Below, one piece after another: positions 24,802 through 34,338 of a DNA stretch of 64,000 nt. The notes under the pieces were generated by a model. It saw only the letters and a list, made by a program, of their open reading frames with translations, searched no databases and was not told the origin of the DNA. A program made the position numbers and the translations under genes. The DNA comes from Rhodoligotrophos appendicifer (GTDB taxonomy: Bacteria; Pseudomonadota; Alphaproteobacteria; Rhizobiales; Im1). The stretch lies in assembly GCF_007474605.1 (NCBI RefSeq), contig NZ_VHKL01000004.1:124001-188000 (forward strand), written 5' to 3'. How positions within the stretch are numbered: the stretch's first letter is position 1; each line of letters begins with the position of its first letter.

Positions 24802-27630
24802 ATGCTGACCCTGGGCATCATCACCTTCCAAACGGCCGCTGCGTTATGGGCGCTGCTGCTGCTGCCGGTCGTCTGGTGGCTGCTGCGGCTCACTCCGCCG
24901 CGGCCGGAGCGCGTCAGCTTCCCGCCAATGCGGTTCCTGCTTGGGCTGATTGCCAAGGAGGAGACTCCCCACAAGACACCATGGTGGTTGACGCTTTTGC
25001 GCATCCTGCTGGTCGCTTGCCTCATCTTTGCGATCGCGCGGCCTGTGATTGACCGGAACGCTGCCGGCGCAGCCGGTCGCGGCACCATGCTGATCGTGCT
25101 CGATGACGGGTGGGCGGCTGCGAAAACCTGGCAGACCAAGCTGCGAGTCCTTGCCAATGAGGTGGACCGAGCGCGACAGAACAATCAACCGGTGATTCTG
25201 GTCACGACGTCACCAAGCGATGTGCCTCCCGCGCTAGAAGCCAAGGCTGCGGCCGAGATTGTGGACAAAGTGTCCAGTCTGCAGCCGCGAGCTCTGGCAG
25301 CGGACCGCATGGCCCTCGCAGAGCGCCTTCGCGAGGGTCTGGGAACGCAGGACCCGCTCGACATCATTTGGCTCGCCGACGGGCTCGACGACGGGCGGGC
25401 GAGTGCTTTCGCAGAGGCGCTGACTCAGCTGGGTGGTGGCTCTTCCGTCCGCGTGCTGTTGCCGAGTTCGACGGAGACCGGTATGGCGCTCGGCTCGCCG
25501 GCGCTGGATGTGAACGGCCTTTCCGTCACAGCCACCCGCGCCGGCTCGGGAGCACCGCAGACGGTGGTGGTGCGTGCCCTTGCAGCCAATGGCCGGAGCC
25601 TGGCCGAGGCGCCCTTGACATTTCGAAACGAGGAAACGCGCGCCACCGGCGTGATCCAGCTCCCATTGCAACTGCGAAATGAAGTGACGCGGGTCGAAAT
25701 CCAAGGAGAGCGCAGCGCCGGCGCCGTCTACCTGCTCGATGACCGCTGGCGGCGGAAAACCGTTGGTTTGAGCGCCAGCGGATCGATCGAGAGCAACCAG
25801 CCCCTGCTGGCTCCTCTTTACTATGTCAGCCGCGCGCTGGAACCGTTCGCTGAGCTGACGACCGTCGACGGCGACGGCCGAGACCTCACGACCTCGCTTC
25901 AGGCTGGCCTCTCAATGCTCGTTCTGGCCGACATCGGCCGCCTTCCGGATGCCGAGCGCGAGACGGTTCAGGGGTGGGTTGATCGAGGTGGAATTCTGGT
26001 GCGGTTCGCCGGACCCAGGCTGGGAGCGGGGCATGACGACCTCGTGCCCGTAGAACTCCGCGAGGGCGATCGCGCCTTGGGCGGAGCCCTGACTTGGGAG
26101 GAGCCGCAGCCCATAGCGCCTTTCGAGGAGCAGAGCCCGTTTGCGGGTCTGACCATTTCGCCGGAGGTGACCGTCTCAAAGCAGGTTCTAGCACAGCCGA
26201 CTGCCGATCTCGGCAGCAAGGTCTGGGCTCGCCTGGCAGACGGAACGCCCCTCGTCACGTCGGAACGGCGTGGCGACGGAATGATCGTTCTCTTCCATGT
26301 CACTGCCAATACCGACTGGTCGAACCTGCCCCTGTCGGGCGTCTTTGTGGAGATGCTTCGGCGCATCCTCGATATGGCTCAGGGTACGGTCGCTACCGGG
26401 CAAGATCAGGCACGGCAGACATCAGGCCTCGACAATGCTGCCTTCGCGCCGACGCGCGCCCTGGGAGGTTTCGGTGAGTTCATCGATCCTCCGGTCGATG
26501 CACGTCCCATCACCCAGGCAGCCTTCGATCAGACCCGACCAAGCCCGCGTCATCCGGCGGGACTCTATGGCCGAAACGGCCTCACTCGAGCTCTGAACCT
26601 TTTCGAGAACGCGCCGGAGCTCAGACTGATCGGCGGCCTTCCATCCGGGGTGACCACCCTGCCCTATCGGCCCGCAGAGAGCATCGCCTTCACAGGGCCC
26701 CTTCTGCTCGCGGCCATGATCCTGTTCTTGCTGGACGCCCTCGCCGTCTTGATCCTATCAGGTTCGATGGCACAGCTGCGCGGACGTTTCGCTCGCAGTG
26801 CACCTCTGCTGATTATCGGGCTCACTGTGCTGATCTCGCCCGTGCCCGGCCACGCGCAGACGAGTTCTGCAGCGCCTGCGGCAAACGACGCCGCTGATAT
26901 GGAGGCGTCGCTCGATACGCGCCTTGCTTACGTCAGAACAGGTGACTCTGAGATCGATTCGATCAGTGAGGCCGGCCTCAAGGGCCTTACGGAGGTGCTC
27001 CTGCAACGGACTGCAATCGAGCCTGCGGCGCCGGTCGGTGTCGATGTTGAAAGCGACGACATCGTCTTCTATCCCATGCTCTATTGGCCCGTCACCGCGG
27101 ATGCGCCGTCTTTGTCTCCTAAGGCCGCCGGTAAGGTCGACGCGTATCTTAAAAATGGCGGCACGATCCTCTTCGACACCCGAGACCATCAATCGGACCT
27201 GCAAGACCTCACGGGGAGTGCGAGTCCCGCCACGGAAGCTCTCCGGCGCGTGTTGAGCTCGGTCAACGTGCCACCGCTTGAGGTCGTGCCGCCGGAGCAT
27301 GTGCTGACCAAGGCCTTCTATCTTCTGCAAAGCTTTCCGGGCCGCTGGTCCGGTGGCCCGCTATGGGTCGAGGCCTCCGGCTCCGGCACGCCGGAAGGTT
27401 CGGCCAATTACGACGGTGTGTCCTCGGTGATCATCGGATCTAACGACTACGCCTCCGCTTGGGCAGTTGACGCGGGCGGCGGGCCCATGTTTCCGACGGT
27501 GCCCAATGACCCCCGACAGCGGGAATTCGCCTATCGCACTGGTGTGAACATCGTCATGTATGTCCTCACTGGAAACTACAAGGCTGATCAGGTGCATGTG
27601 CCTGCCTTGCTGGAGAGGCTCGGGCAATGA
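24802..27630 (+). CDS. BatA-type membrane protein with C-terminal DUF4159
   Basis: The 942-residue inner-membrane protein starts with a BatA N-terminal region: a transmembrane helix at about residues 10-28, the motif RVSFPPMRFL, and a second helix LLRILLVACLIFAIARPVI. A VWA-like periplasmic domain follows. Its would-be metal site reads DDGWA instead of DxSxS, so MIDAS metal binding is probably lost. Two further helices near residues 630-690 flank a short loop, and the last 230 residues are DUF4159 (YVRTGDSEIDSISEAGLKGL, FYPMLYWPV, YLKNGGTILFDTRD). It overlaps the next gene by ATGA. Confidence 0.9.
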   Translation: MLTLGIITFQTAAALWALLLLPVVWWLLRLTPPRPERVSFPPMRFLLGLIAKEETPHKTPWWLTLLRILLVACLIFAIARPVIDRNAAGAAGRGTMLIVLDDGWAAAKTWQTKLRVLANEVDRARQNNQPVILVTTSPSDVPPALEAKAAAEIVDKVSSLQPRALAADRMALAERLREGLGTQDPLDIIWLADGLDDGRASAFAEALTQLGGGSSVRVLLPSSTETGMALGSPALDVNGLSVTATRAGSGAPQTVVVRALAANGRSLAEAPLTFRNEETRATGVIQLPLQLRNEVTRVEIQGERSAGAVYLLDDRWRRKTVGLSASGSIESNQPLLAPLYYVSRALEPFAELTTVDGDGRDLTTSLQAGLSMLVLADIGRLPDAERETVQGWVDRGGILVRFAGPRLGAGHDDLVPVELREGDRALGGALTWEEPQPIAPFEEQSPFAGLTISPEVTVSKQVLAQPTADLGSKVWARLADGTPLVTSERRGDGMIVLFHVTANTDWSNLPLSGVFVEMLRRILDMAQGTVATGQDQARQTSGLDNAAFAPTRALGGFGEFIDPPVDARPITQAAFDQTRPSPRHPAGLYGRNGLTRALNLFENAPELRLIGGLPSGVTTLPYRPAESIAFTGPLLLAAMILFLLDALAVLILSGSMAQLRGRFARSAPLLIIGLTVLISPVPGHAQTSSAAPAANDAADMEASLDTRLAYVRTGDSEIDSISEAGLKGLTEVLLQRTAIEPAAPVGVDVESDDIVFYPMLYWPVTADAPSLSPKAAGKVDAYLKNGGTILFDTRDHQSDLQDLTGSASPATEALRRVLSSVNVPPLEVVPPEHVLTKAFYLLQSFPGRWSGGPLWVEASGSGTPEGSANYDGVSSVIIGSNDYASAWAVDAGGGPMFPTVPNDPRQREFAYRTGVNIVMYVLTGNYKADQVHVPALLERLGQ

Positions 27631-29732
27631 ACGGATTTATCTTCGACTGGAGCTTTTCTCTCTCCCCCGTGGCCCCTCTTGCCGTGATCGCGGTCCTCGG
27701 CGGGATCGGGCTGCTTTTGGTGCTAGGCGGCCTCCTTGCTCGCAGCAGGGGCGCGCTGTTGCGGCTTTCGATGCTGACGCTCCTGGTGCTCACGCTTCTC
27801 AATCCATCCGTGCGACGAGAAGAGCGCGATCAACTGGCGGATATCGCGGTCGTCGTCATTGATGACAGCCAGAGCCAAAGGCTTGGCGATCGCCAGGCAC
27901 GGACCAAAGCCGCCGCCGACATGCTGGCCCAGGATCTCAAGACTGTGCCCGCCTTGGACGTCCGAACCGTGACGGTGCGCTCCGGCCTCAGTTCCGCTGA
28001 GACCGGCACGCAACTGTTCAACGGACTCAATGGCGCGCTGGCGGATGTGCCGCCTGACCGCTTCGCCGGGGCCATCATGGTGACCGACGGGCAAGTCCAT
28101 GACGTGCCGAAAAGCCTCGCCGAAATGGGCTACCAGGGACCAGTCCATGCGCTGATCACGGGAGAACGCGGCGAACGGGACCGCCGTATCGTCGTCGAGC
28201 AGGCGCCTCGTTTCGGCATCGTCGGCGAGCGCCAGATCGTCAAATTCCGGGTTGAGCAGACCGGCCGCGATATCCCTGCCACAGGGGACGTGGACATTGC
28301 CGTCACTGTGAACGGCGAAACTATGGAAGGGCTGACCATCCCCGTCGGGCAGACTTTCGAACTGCCCATCACCATCAAGCGGGGCGGCCCCACGCTCACC
28401 GAGCTCACGGCCGCACCGCTTGAGGACGAGTTGTCGCTGCAGAACAACAGCGCCATCGTGGAGACCAAGGGCGTTCGCGACCGGCTCAGGGTCCTCCTTG
28501 TTTCAGGTGAACCTCATCCCGGGGAACGCACCTGGCGCAACCTGTTGAAGGCGGATGCCTCTGTCGACCTCGTCCACTTCACAATTCTGCGCCCCCCGGA
28601 AAAGCAGGACGGCACCCCCATCCGAGAATTGTCGCTGATCGCATTCCCCACTCGGGAATTATTCTCCGAAAAGCTCGATCAATTCGATCTTATCATTTTC
28701 GACCGCTATCAACGGCGCGGCGTACTGCCTGCGATCTATATCTCCAACGTCGTCAATTACGTCGAGAATGGAGGTGCCGTGCTGTTGGCGGCAGGGCCGG
28801 ATTTCGCCTCGCCGCTCAGTCTCTACCGATCGCCTCTGTCGACCGTCCTGCCGAGTGCGCCAACTGGCGGTATGACCGTCGAGCCGTTCAAGCCCGAGAT
28901 CACCGAGCAGGGCAAGCGGCATCCGGTGACCCGCGACTTACCCGGCTCGGAGCAATCGCCGCCGTCATGGGGACGCTGGTTCCGATTGATCGACGTCGAT
29001 CAGATGGCTGGCGATGCCGTCATGTCAGGTCCCGATAACAAGCCGCTGATGATCCTGTCGCGCCACAATGAGGGTCGCGTGGCACAGCTGCTGTCCGACC
29101 ATGCTTGGCTTTGGGCCCGCGGATATGACGGCGGCGGCCCGCAATCGGAGTTGCTGCGTCGGCTTGCCCATTGGCTGATGAAGGAACCCGATCTCGAGGA
29201 GGAAGCCCTGATCGGACGGCATGACGGGTCGCGGCTGGTCATTGAACGACGGACGATGGCCGACACGGCAGCGGACGTCACGGTCGCGAAGCCATCGGGA
29301 GACGAAAATGTCGTCAAACTCACGGAGACCGAACCTGGGATCTGGCGTGGCGAGGTGACCGTCGACGAGGTCGGGCTTCACCGCCTTACTGACGGCAAAA
29401 TTTCATCTGTCGCCGCCGTCGGCAGCCCCGATCCCAAGGAAGCCGAAGAGGTGGCTGCCACCGATGCGAAGCTCCAGCCGATCACCGACGCGACCGGAGG
29501 GGGAATCTACTGGCTCGCAGATCGCACCGGCAGCCCTACTTCCGCAGAGATCCCGCGACTGCGCAAAGTCGCCGCGGGTCGAGTGATGGCCGGTTCCGGC
29601 TGGCTGGGGTTAAAGGACAATGGCGCCTATCGGATCCGCGACGTGGTCGACGTACCGTTGTTCTCAACTCTGGCAGCGCTCGCGTTGCTTCTGGGCCTGA
29701 TGGGGCTGACCTGGTATCGCGAGGGACGATAG
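27627..29732 (+). CDS. BatB-like membrane protein with VWA and glutamine-amidotransferase-like regions
   Basis: The 701-residue protein has an N-terminal hydrophobic segment pair (about residues 14-56), a VWA-like domain with an intact MIDAS-type DDSQS and the later VTDGQ motif, and a central class I glutamine-amidotransferase-like fold (NYVENGGAVLLAAGPDF) without an evident catalytic Cys. A C-terminal transmembrane helix lies near residue 680. It is translationally coupled (ATGA) to the BatA/DUF4159 gene, and its MIDAS complements the degenerate one there. The 3' end overlaps the convergent GNAT gene by 69 bp. Confidence 0.85.
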   Translation: MNGFIFDWSFSLSPVAPLAVIAVLGGIGLLLVLGGLLARSRGALLRLSMLTLLVLTLLNPSVRREERDQLADIAVVVIDDSQSQRLGDRQARTKAAADMLAQDLKTVPALDVRTVTVRSGLSSAETGTQLFNGLNGALADVPPDRFAGAIMVTDGQVHDVPKSLAEMGYQGPVHALITGERGERDRRIVVEQAPRFGIVGERQIVKFRVEQTGRDIPATGDVDIAVTVNGETMEGLTIPVGQTFELPITIKRGGPTLTELTAAPLEDELSLQNNSAIVETKGVRDRLRVLLVSGEPHPGERTWRNLLKADASVDLVHFTILRPPEKQDGTPIRELSLIAFPTRELFSEKLDQFDLIIFDRYQRRGVLPAIYISNVVNYVENGGAVLLAAGPDFASPLSLYRSPLSTVLPSAPTGGMTVEPFKPEITEQGKRHPVTRDLPGSEQSPPSWGRWFRLIDVDQMAGDAVMSGPDNKPLMILSRHNEGRVAQLLSDHAWLWARGYDGGGPQSELLRRLAHWLMKEPDLEEEALIGRHDGSRLVIERRTMADTAADVTVAKPSGDENVVKLTETEPGIWRGEVTVDEVGLHRLTDGKISSVAAVGSPDPKEAEEVAATDAKLQPITDATGGGIYWLADRTGSPTSAEIPRLRKVAAGRVMAGSGWLGLKDNGAYRIRDVVDVPLFSTLAALALLLGLMGLTWYREGR

Positions 29733-30257
29733 ATCTTGGACTTGCGCCCAGCGCCTAGGACCCAACACCAACCCTCCGACGTCTCTAAAGGCTCCCGCTG
29801 TCAATTCCCGATACAAGAGCCTCTTTGGGTCGACCGGGCCAGGCAACATCAAGCGGCCATCGGGCACCCGGCTGAACCCCACGCGCTGATAGTAAGGCTC
29901 ATCACCCACCAATATCACGAGCTGGTGGCCAAGATCGGCGGCATCAGCGAGAGTTGCCCGCATCAGCTTCATCCCAATTCCGCAGTTCTGAAGATCGGGA
30001 CTTACCGCCAGCGGCCCCAGCAATAGAGCATGAGTGCCAGCGGGACCGATCCTGAGCGGAGAATACCAGATCGAGCCTACCAGCCGATCTCCCGCCCAGG
30101 CAGTCATGCAGAGCTCATCGAGAAGGTCCTCGCCTTCACGCAGGCGATAGGACGTCTTGGTCCGCCGATCGAGTCCGAAGGCCCGGTCGAGCAACTCCTC
30201 CACAGCATGGTGGTGGGAGGGCCGCTGGAGCTCCAGCGTAAAAGGGGTAGTGGTCAT
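29664..30257 (-). CDS. GNAT-family N-acetyltransferase
   Basis: The product of about 197 residues is of the YhbS-like GNAT type: LDRAFGLDRRTKTSYRLREGE at the N-terminus, LLGPLAVSPDLQNCGIGMKLM for the acetyl-CoA loop, and LVGDEPYYQRVGFSR. ATG 30257 is preferred to the TTG five codons upstream. Its last 23 codons are antisense to the end of the BatB-like gene, an unusually long convergent overlap; the Gln/Arg-rich tail there (HQAQKQRERCQS) looks non-conserved. Confidence 0.85.
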   Translation of the reverse strand: MTTTPFTLELQRPSHHHAVEELLDRAFGLDRRTKTSYRLREGEDLLDELCMTAWAGDRLVGSIWYSPLRIGPAGTHALLLGPLAVSPDLQNCGIGMKLMRATLADAADLGHQLVILVGDEPYYQRVGFSRVPDGRLMLPGPVDPKRLLYRELTAGAFRDVGGLVLGPRRWAQVQDLSSLAIPGQPHQAQKQRERCQS

Positions 30258-30511
30258 ATCCGCACGATCCAAGGCAACATGGTTTCAGAGGAGAGTTCCG
30301 CACCCTCCGAAACACATCCAGAAATCGTGGTGGACGCTCGGCCGGACGCGGATTATCGACGGCTACGCGGCTGTCCCGCGCGGCCTTCTGATCGTCGTCG
30401 CAATGTCACCGGGCTCGTGGCACCCATGGGGACTGACCTGAGTTTCTCGTCAAAAGAGCGGCGCTCATAACATGGGGGTCAGCCCCCGTAAAGCACAATT
30501 GGAGGGAAGCG

Positions 30512-31462
30512 ATGGGCGTACTGATCGAAGGTACTTGGCAGGACCAGTGGTACGATACAAAATCGACCGGCGGCGCTTTCGTGCGGAAGGAATCCGCGTT
30601 CCGCAACTGGGTCACCGCGGACGGCTCTCCTGGGCCGACCGGTTCAGGCGGCTTCAAGGCCGAGAAGGGCCGTTATCATCTCTATGTCGCCCTTGCCTGT
30701 CCCTGGGCGCATCGTACGTTGATCTTCCGCGCGCTCAAGGATCTAAGCGAGCATATTTCAGTCTCCATCGTCGACCCCCTGATGCTCGAGGAAGGCTGGG
30801 TCTTCTCAGATCGCCCCGGCACCATTGCGGACACAGTGAACGGCGCCAAGCGCCTCTATGAAGTCTATCAAACCGCATCTACGCGCTATTCCGGGCGCGT
30901 TACGGTGCCGGTCCTCTGGGATAAGCAGACCCACACCATCGTCAACAATGAGTCCGCTGAAATTATCCGCATGTTCAATTCGGCGTTCGACAAACTTACT
31001 GGGAACAAGCTCGATTTCTATCCTGCGCCTCTTCGCGAAGAGATCGACCATGTCAACGCGCGAGTCTACGACACCGTCAACAACGGCGTCTACAAGGCAG
31101 GCTTTGCGACCGAGCAGAGGGTCTACGAAGCTGCATATGAGGCTCTCTTCGAGTCACTGGATTGGTTGGAGCAGAGACTTGGCAGCTCCCCTTATCTTGT
31201 GGGAGGGACACTCACGGAGGCCGATTGGCGGCTGTTCACCACCCTCATTCGCTTCGACGCCGTTTATGTCGGTCATTTCAAATGCAATAAGCGGCGCATT
31301 GTCGATTATCCCCATCTACAGGATCTGATGCTGAGGCTGTACCATCATCCGGGCGTCGCCGGGACGGTGAACGTCGCGCATATAAAGCTCCATTATTACG
31401 GGAGCCATCGGACGATCAATCCCACCGGGATCGTCCCTGCTGGCCCACAGCTTACATTCTGA
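30512..31462 (+). CDS. Glutathionyl-hydroquinone reductase (Xi-class GST)
   Basis: The 316-residue enzyme belongs to the ECM4/YqjG/PcpF family, which reduces glutathionyl-(hydro)quinones. The thioredoxin-fold active site CPWAHR has its catalytic Cys at residue 63, the N-terminal WVTADGSPGPTGSGGFKAE segment is family-specific, and the C-terminal helical domain contains NGVYKAGFA and LTEADWRLFTTLIRFD. ATG 30512 follows GGAGGG. A small GC hairpin (30474-30487) lies just upstream but lacks a T-run. Confidence 0.95.
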   Translation: MGVLIEGTWQDQWYDTKSTGGAFVRKESAFRNWVTADGSPGPTGSGGFKAEKGRYHLYVALACPWAHRTLIFRALKDLSEHISVSIVDPLMLEEGWVFSDRPGTIADTVNGAKRLYEVYQTASTRYSGRVTVPVLWDKQTHTIVNNESAEIIRMFNSAFDKLTGNKLDFYPAPLREEIDHVNARVYDTVNNGVYKAGFATEQRVYEAAYEALFESLDWLEQRLGSSPYLVGGTLTEADWRLFTTLIRFDAVYVGHFKCNKRRIVDYPHLQDLMLRLYHHPGVAGTVNVAHIKLHYYGSHRTINPTGIVPAGPQLTF

Positions 31463-31471
31463 GCCAGCACC

Positions 31472-31942
31472 TCACCACTGATCTCCAACGGGCTTGCCGC
31501 AGAACTCCGCAATGCGGCGGCGCGTTGCGGGAGTCGTTCCCTCGGGCAGACTTCTGAGCGGAAACAATGCGGCCTCCGCAATTTCTGGGCTGAAACGCGG
31601 CTCCTGACGCCAGTTCCGGGCATGGTAGAGCACCACGTGGTCACCTGGGTGACGGACAAAATTTGCCAGAACTCCCATCAGAACAGGCGGTTCGGTCAAG
31701 GTCACGCCGACCTCCTCGTCCAGCTCGCAGCGGACGGCATCGAGGCAGGTCTGGCCATGCTCGACGCCTCCTCCTGGCAACATCCAGCCGGGCGTATAGG
31801 TGTGCCGCACCAACAAGACCCGCTCATGGTCGTCTACCAGAAGCACACGCACGCCGAGTGTCGTGCCCCGTCGAAGCCGATGCATAGGATAAAGAACGTA
31901 TCGTGCCAGGAGCCGATAAAGAAAACGAGGAATGCCTACCAT
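31472..31942 (-). CDS. NUDIX hydrolase with variant Nudix box
   Basis: The 156-residue protein has a Nudix fold (VRVLLVDDHERVLLVRHTYTPGWMLPGGG). Its box reads G-x5-Q-x7-CELDEEVGV: the first Glu is Gln and the Arg of REUxEExGU is Cys, while the metal-binding EE pair is kept. Catalysis is therefore plausible but not assured, and the substrate is unknown. The N-terminal FLYRLLARYVLYPMHRL is amphipathic and may touch the membrane. The gene is convergent with the glutathionyl-hydroquinone reductase (9 bp between stops). Confidence 0.85.
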   Translation of the reverse strand: MVGIPRFLYRLLARYVLYPMHRLRRGTTLGVRVLLVDDHERVLLVRHTYTPGWMLPGGGVEHGQTCLDAVRCELDEEVGVTLTEPPVLMGVLANFVRHPGDHVVLYHARNWRQEPRFSPEIAEAALFPLRSLPEGTTPATRRRIAEFCGKPVGDQW

Positions 31943-32069
31943 GAGACGCCCATGTCCCGATTCCCTAGCCTACCGAATGCCTGCCATGCCACAAACGCAC
32001 TTGCGTCGGTCGGTTCCCTGCACACAGATATGTCATGATCCAAGGCCTGTCCCACTGCAGCATTCCTGA

Positions 32070-33005
32070 ATGACCCCCGCTTCTGGCACCGCTGATACGA
32101 GCCAGAAGCCGCTGTGGCTGAAATCTGCGCCATTCTTATTCCTGCTCCTGTGGTCAGGCGGATTTCCCGTCATGAAGATCGGGATGGCCGACGCGGATCC
32201 CGTAACCCTCCTCGCCTGGCGGTACGGTCTGATCGTCCTGTTGCTGCTGCCGATCTTCGCCGTTTTGAGGCCTCCGCTTCCCGCGAGCGGGCGGCAATGG
32301 TTGCATTTGGTCGTCACCGGGCTTTTGCTGCAGGTGCTCTATTTCTGCTGTGCCTATATCAGCGTTTATATGGGCATGTCGCCGGGAGCGTTGGCGCTCA
32401 TTCTATCGATGCAACCGATACTGGTGGGCTTTTTCGTTCCCTGGACATCTCAGGAGCGGGTCAACACACTTCACTGGCTGGGTTTGGCACTTGGGCTCGC
32501 GGGCGCGGCACTCGTCATCACGTCAAGGTCCGCGGTGGATGCCAGTTCCTATACAAGCCTCTTCGTCGCTTTTGGCGCCTTGATCTCCATTACTGCAGCG
32601 ACACTCTATGAGAAGCGTTTCGGGGTGCAGCAGCACATCGTGACCGCCAATCTCGTTCAATATGCCGTCGGTTTCGTTTTCGTCCTGCCGCTTGCTTATA
32701 TGCTCGAGGAAATGCGGTTCGACCTCACACCCTCGCTCGCGTGGGTCCTTTTCTATCTCGTGGTCGGCAACTCGATCGTTGCGATTTCCCTGCTCATGGT
32801 GCTCATCCGGCGTGGTGAAGCCGCGAAAGTCTCGGCTCTGTTCTTTCTTGTGCCGCCGGTGGCTGCGGCGTTGTCTTGGCTGGGCTTAGGCGAATCAATG
32901 CCGCTGATCGCATGGTTCGGCATGGGGATCGCCGCGACCGGTCTCGCTCTGGTCAGCAGCCCCAGGGCGCGGCACAAATCTCCAGCGAAGGGGCAAGCTG
33001 TATAG
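32070..33005 (+). CDS. EamA/DMT-family transporter
   Basis: The 311-residue inner-membrane protein has ten predicted helices in two EamA repeats (residues about 15-150 and 160-300). Typical features are FLLLWSGGFPVMKIG near the start, the SPGALALILSMQPILVG motif at the end of repeat one, and SALFFLVPPVAAALSWLGLGE in repeat two. The substrate is unknown; family members export amino acids or metabolites. It is convergent with the DegT-family gene, their stop codons abutting. Confidence 0.9.
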   Translation: MTPASGTADTSQKPLWLKSAPFLFLLLWSGGFPVMKIGMADADPVTLLAWRYGLIVLLLLPIFAVLRPPLPASGRQWLHLVVTGLLLQVLYFCCAYISVYMGMSPGALALILSMQPILVGFFVPWTSQERVNTLHWLGLALGLAGAALVITSRSAVDASSYTSLFVAFGALISITAATLYEKRFGVQQHIVTANLVQYAVGFVFVLPLAYMLEEMRFDLTPSLAWVLFYLVVGNSIVAISLLMVLIRRGEAAKVSALFFLVPPVAAALSWLGLGESMPLIAWFGMGIAATGLALVSSPRARHKSPAKGQAV

Positions 33006-34244
33006 TCATTGCGGCACAGCATCGCGATATCCCGTTGTCCGCTGTGTGCCCACTCGCCCGGCGATTGATTTCACGACCTCGGCCTGACGTTTCAGCTCCT
33101 CATCGGACATTCCAGGGTAGCAGGGTAGGACGATAAGATCGGATAGTGCGCGCGCGGCAATCACCGGCTCGAGATCCGCCCTCCCCTCGGGGGCCGCCAC
33201 GGCTTGGGACCGCGGCAGGTTGGCCCCATCGAATCCTTCCGCACGCAGGCCATCGATAAAGGCCCGCGGGTCATCCACGAGAATGGGAAACATCCAGTAG
33301 TCACAATACTGGTTGGCTCGACCCGGCTGCACAACGCTGTCGCCGAGATAGGCACTCAACCGCTCGCCTCGGTCTGCGCGTTCGCGCAGACTCTCCTCTT
33401 TAAACGTTCTGATCCGGCGAGCGACCAAAGCCAACATCGCTGTCGAAGGCTGAAACTGCAGATTCTTGCGCTTCTTGAGATTGGCGACATTTCTTACTTT
33501 GTCGCTTACGGCGTCCTCGTAATCGAGTCCGCGAGCATGAAAGAAGCGGTAGATCATCGCCATCACGGGCCGAGAGGTGACGATCTTCAGACCGGCAAAC
33601 TGAGCGACTCGTTTGAGCTGAGCCGTGTTGGACTGGACCGTCCATGTTGCGTGAATCTTCCGCATACGGTCCCGCAGGGTCGTGTCCTTGACCCGGATCA
33701 GGGCACCGCCGAGGGCTGTAGCGGTCTTCAACGGTCCAAAGGAGAACATCGAGACATCCGCCTTAGGGTGGCCACCATAGGCTTGGCCCGCAAAGGCCTG
33801 GGCGCAGTCCTCAACGATCAGGAGGCCATGTTCACGCGCGAGATCGAAGATCGGATCGAGGTCCAGGTGGGTCCCGAAAAGATGCGCCACTACAAGAACC
33901 TTGGATTTTGGTGTGATGGCGCGCCTCAAACGCTCGACAGACGGTGCCATGTGGGCAATGTCAAGATCAACCGGAACGGCCGTCAGACCCTGCCAAGAGA
34001 CAATCCGAACCATGCCCCGGACGTTCAGAGCGGAGAAGATGATCTCGTCACCCGGTGCCAGGCCCATTGCGCTCAGCAGCAGATCGAAACCTGACCGCAC
34101 TGAATAGGTCGCAATCGTATCTTCGGCTGACCAATAGGTTTCCGCAGCGTGCCGAAGGTGGGTGCGGTCGCCGGGAAAAAGGCTGTAGAAAACCCCCGCA
34201 GCCAGATCACTCCAGGCAATCTTCAGTTGAGTGCGTGCCCACAT
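33006..34244 (-). CDS. DegT/DnrJ/EryC1/StrS-family PLP aminotransferase
   Basis: The product of about 412 residues is a fold type I aminotransferase of the sugar-aminotransferase family. The PLP regions are VRSGFDLLLSAMGLAPGDEII, VVAHLFGTHLDLDPI, LIVEDCAQAFAG and the lysine motif FSFGPLKTATALGGA. Such enzymes transaminate keto-sugars for polysaccharide or glycolipid units. No sugar-nucleotide gene is adjacent. It is divergent from the aspartyl-hydroxylase-like gene at 34339, so it may belong to the lipid island that starts there. ATG 34244 is preferred to a TTG 15 codons upstream, with AGGAT at loose spacing. Confidence 0.85.
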   Translation of the reverse strand: MWARTQLKIAWSDLAAGVFYSLFPGDRTHLRHAAETYWSAEDTIATYSVRSGFDLLLSAMGLAPGDEIIFSALNVRGMVRIVSWQGLTAVPVDLDIAHMAPSVERLRRAITPKSKVLVVAHLFGTHLDLDPIFDLAREHGLLIVEDCAQAFAGQAYGGHPKADVSMFSFGPLKTATALGGALIRVKDTTLRDRMRKIHATWTVQSNTAQLKRVAQFAGLKIVTSRPVMAMIYRFFHARGLDYEDAVSDKVRNVANLKKRKNLQFQPSTAMLALVARRIRTFKEESLRERADRGERLSAYLGDSVVQPGRANQYCDYWMFPILVDDPRAFIDGLRAEGFDGANLPRSQAVAAPEGRADLEPVIAARALSDLIVLPCYPGMSDEELKRQAEVVKSIAGRVGTQRTTGYRDAVPQ

Positions 34245-34338
34245 CTGGTTAACATCCTGGCGAAAAGTCCGCTCGAATCCCCGGCACAAGTCGGAGAAAC
34301 AGCCGTCGTGTGAAGTAGGAGCTTAGCGTTAGATAACA

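Noticed and set aside
30474-30487. GC hairpin upstream of the glutathionyl-hydroquinone reductase as a terminator or riboswitch
   Set aside because: It has a five-to-six-base stem with a 3-nt loop, no T-run and no larger conserved structure.
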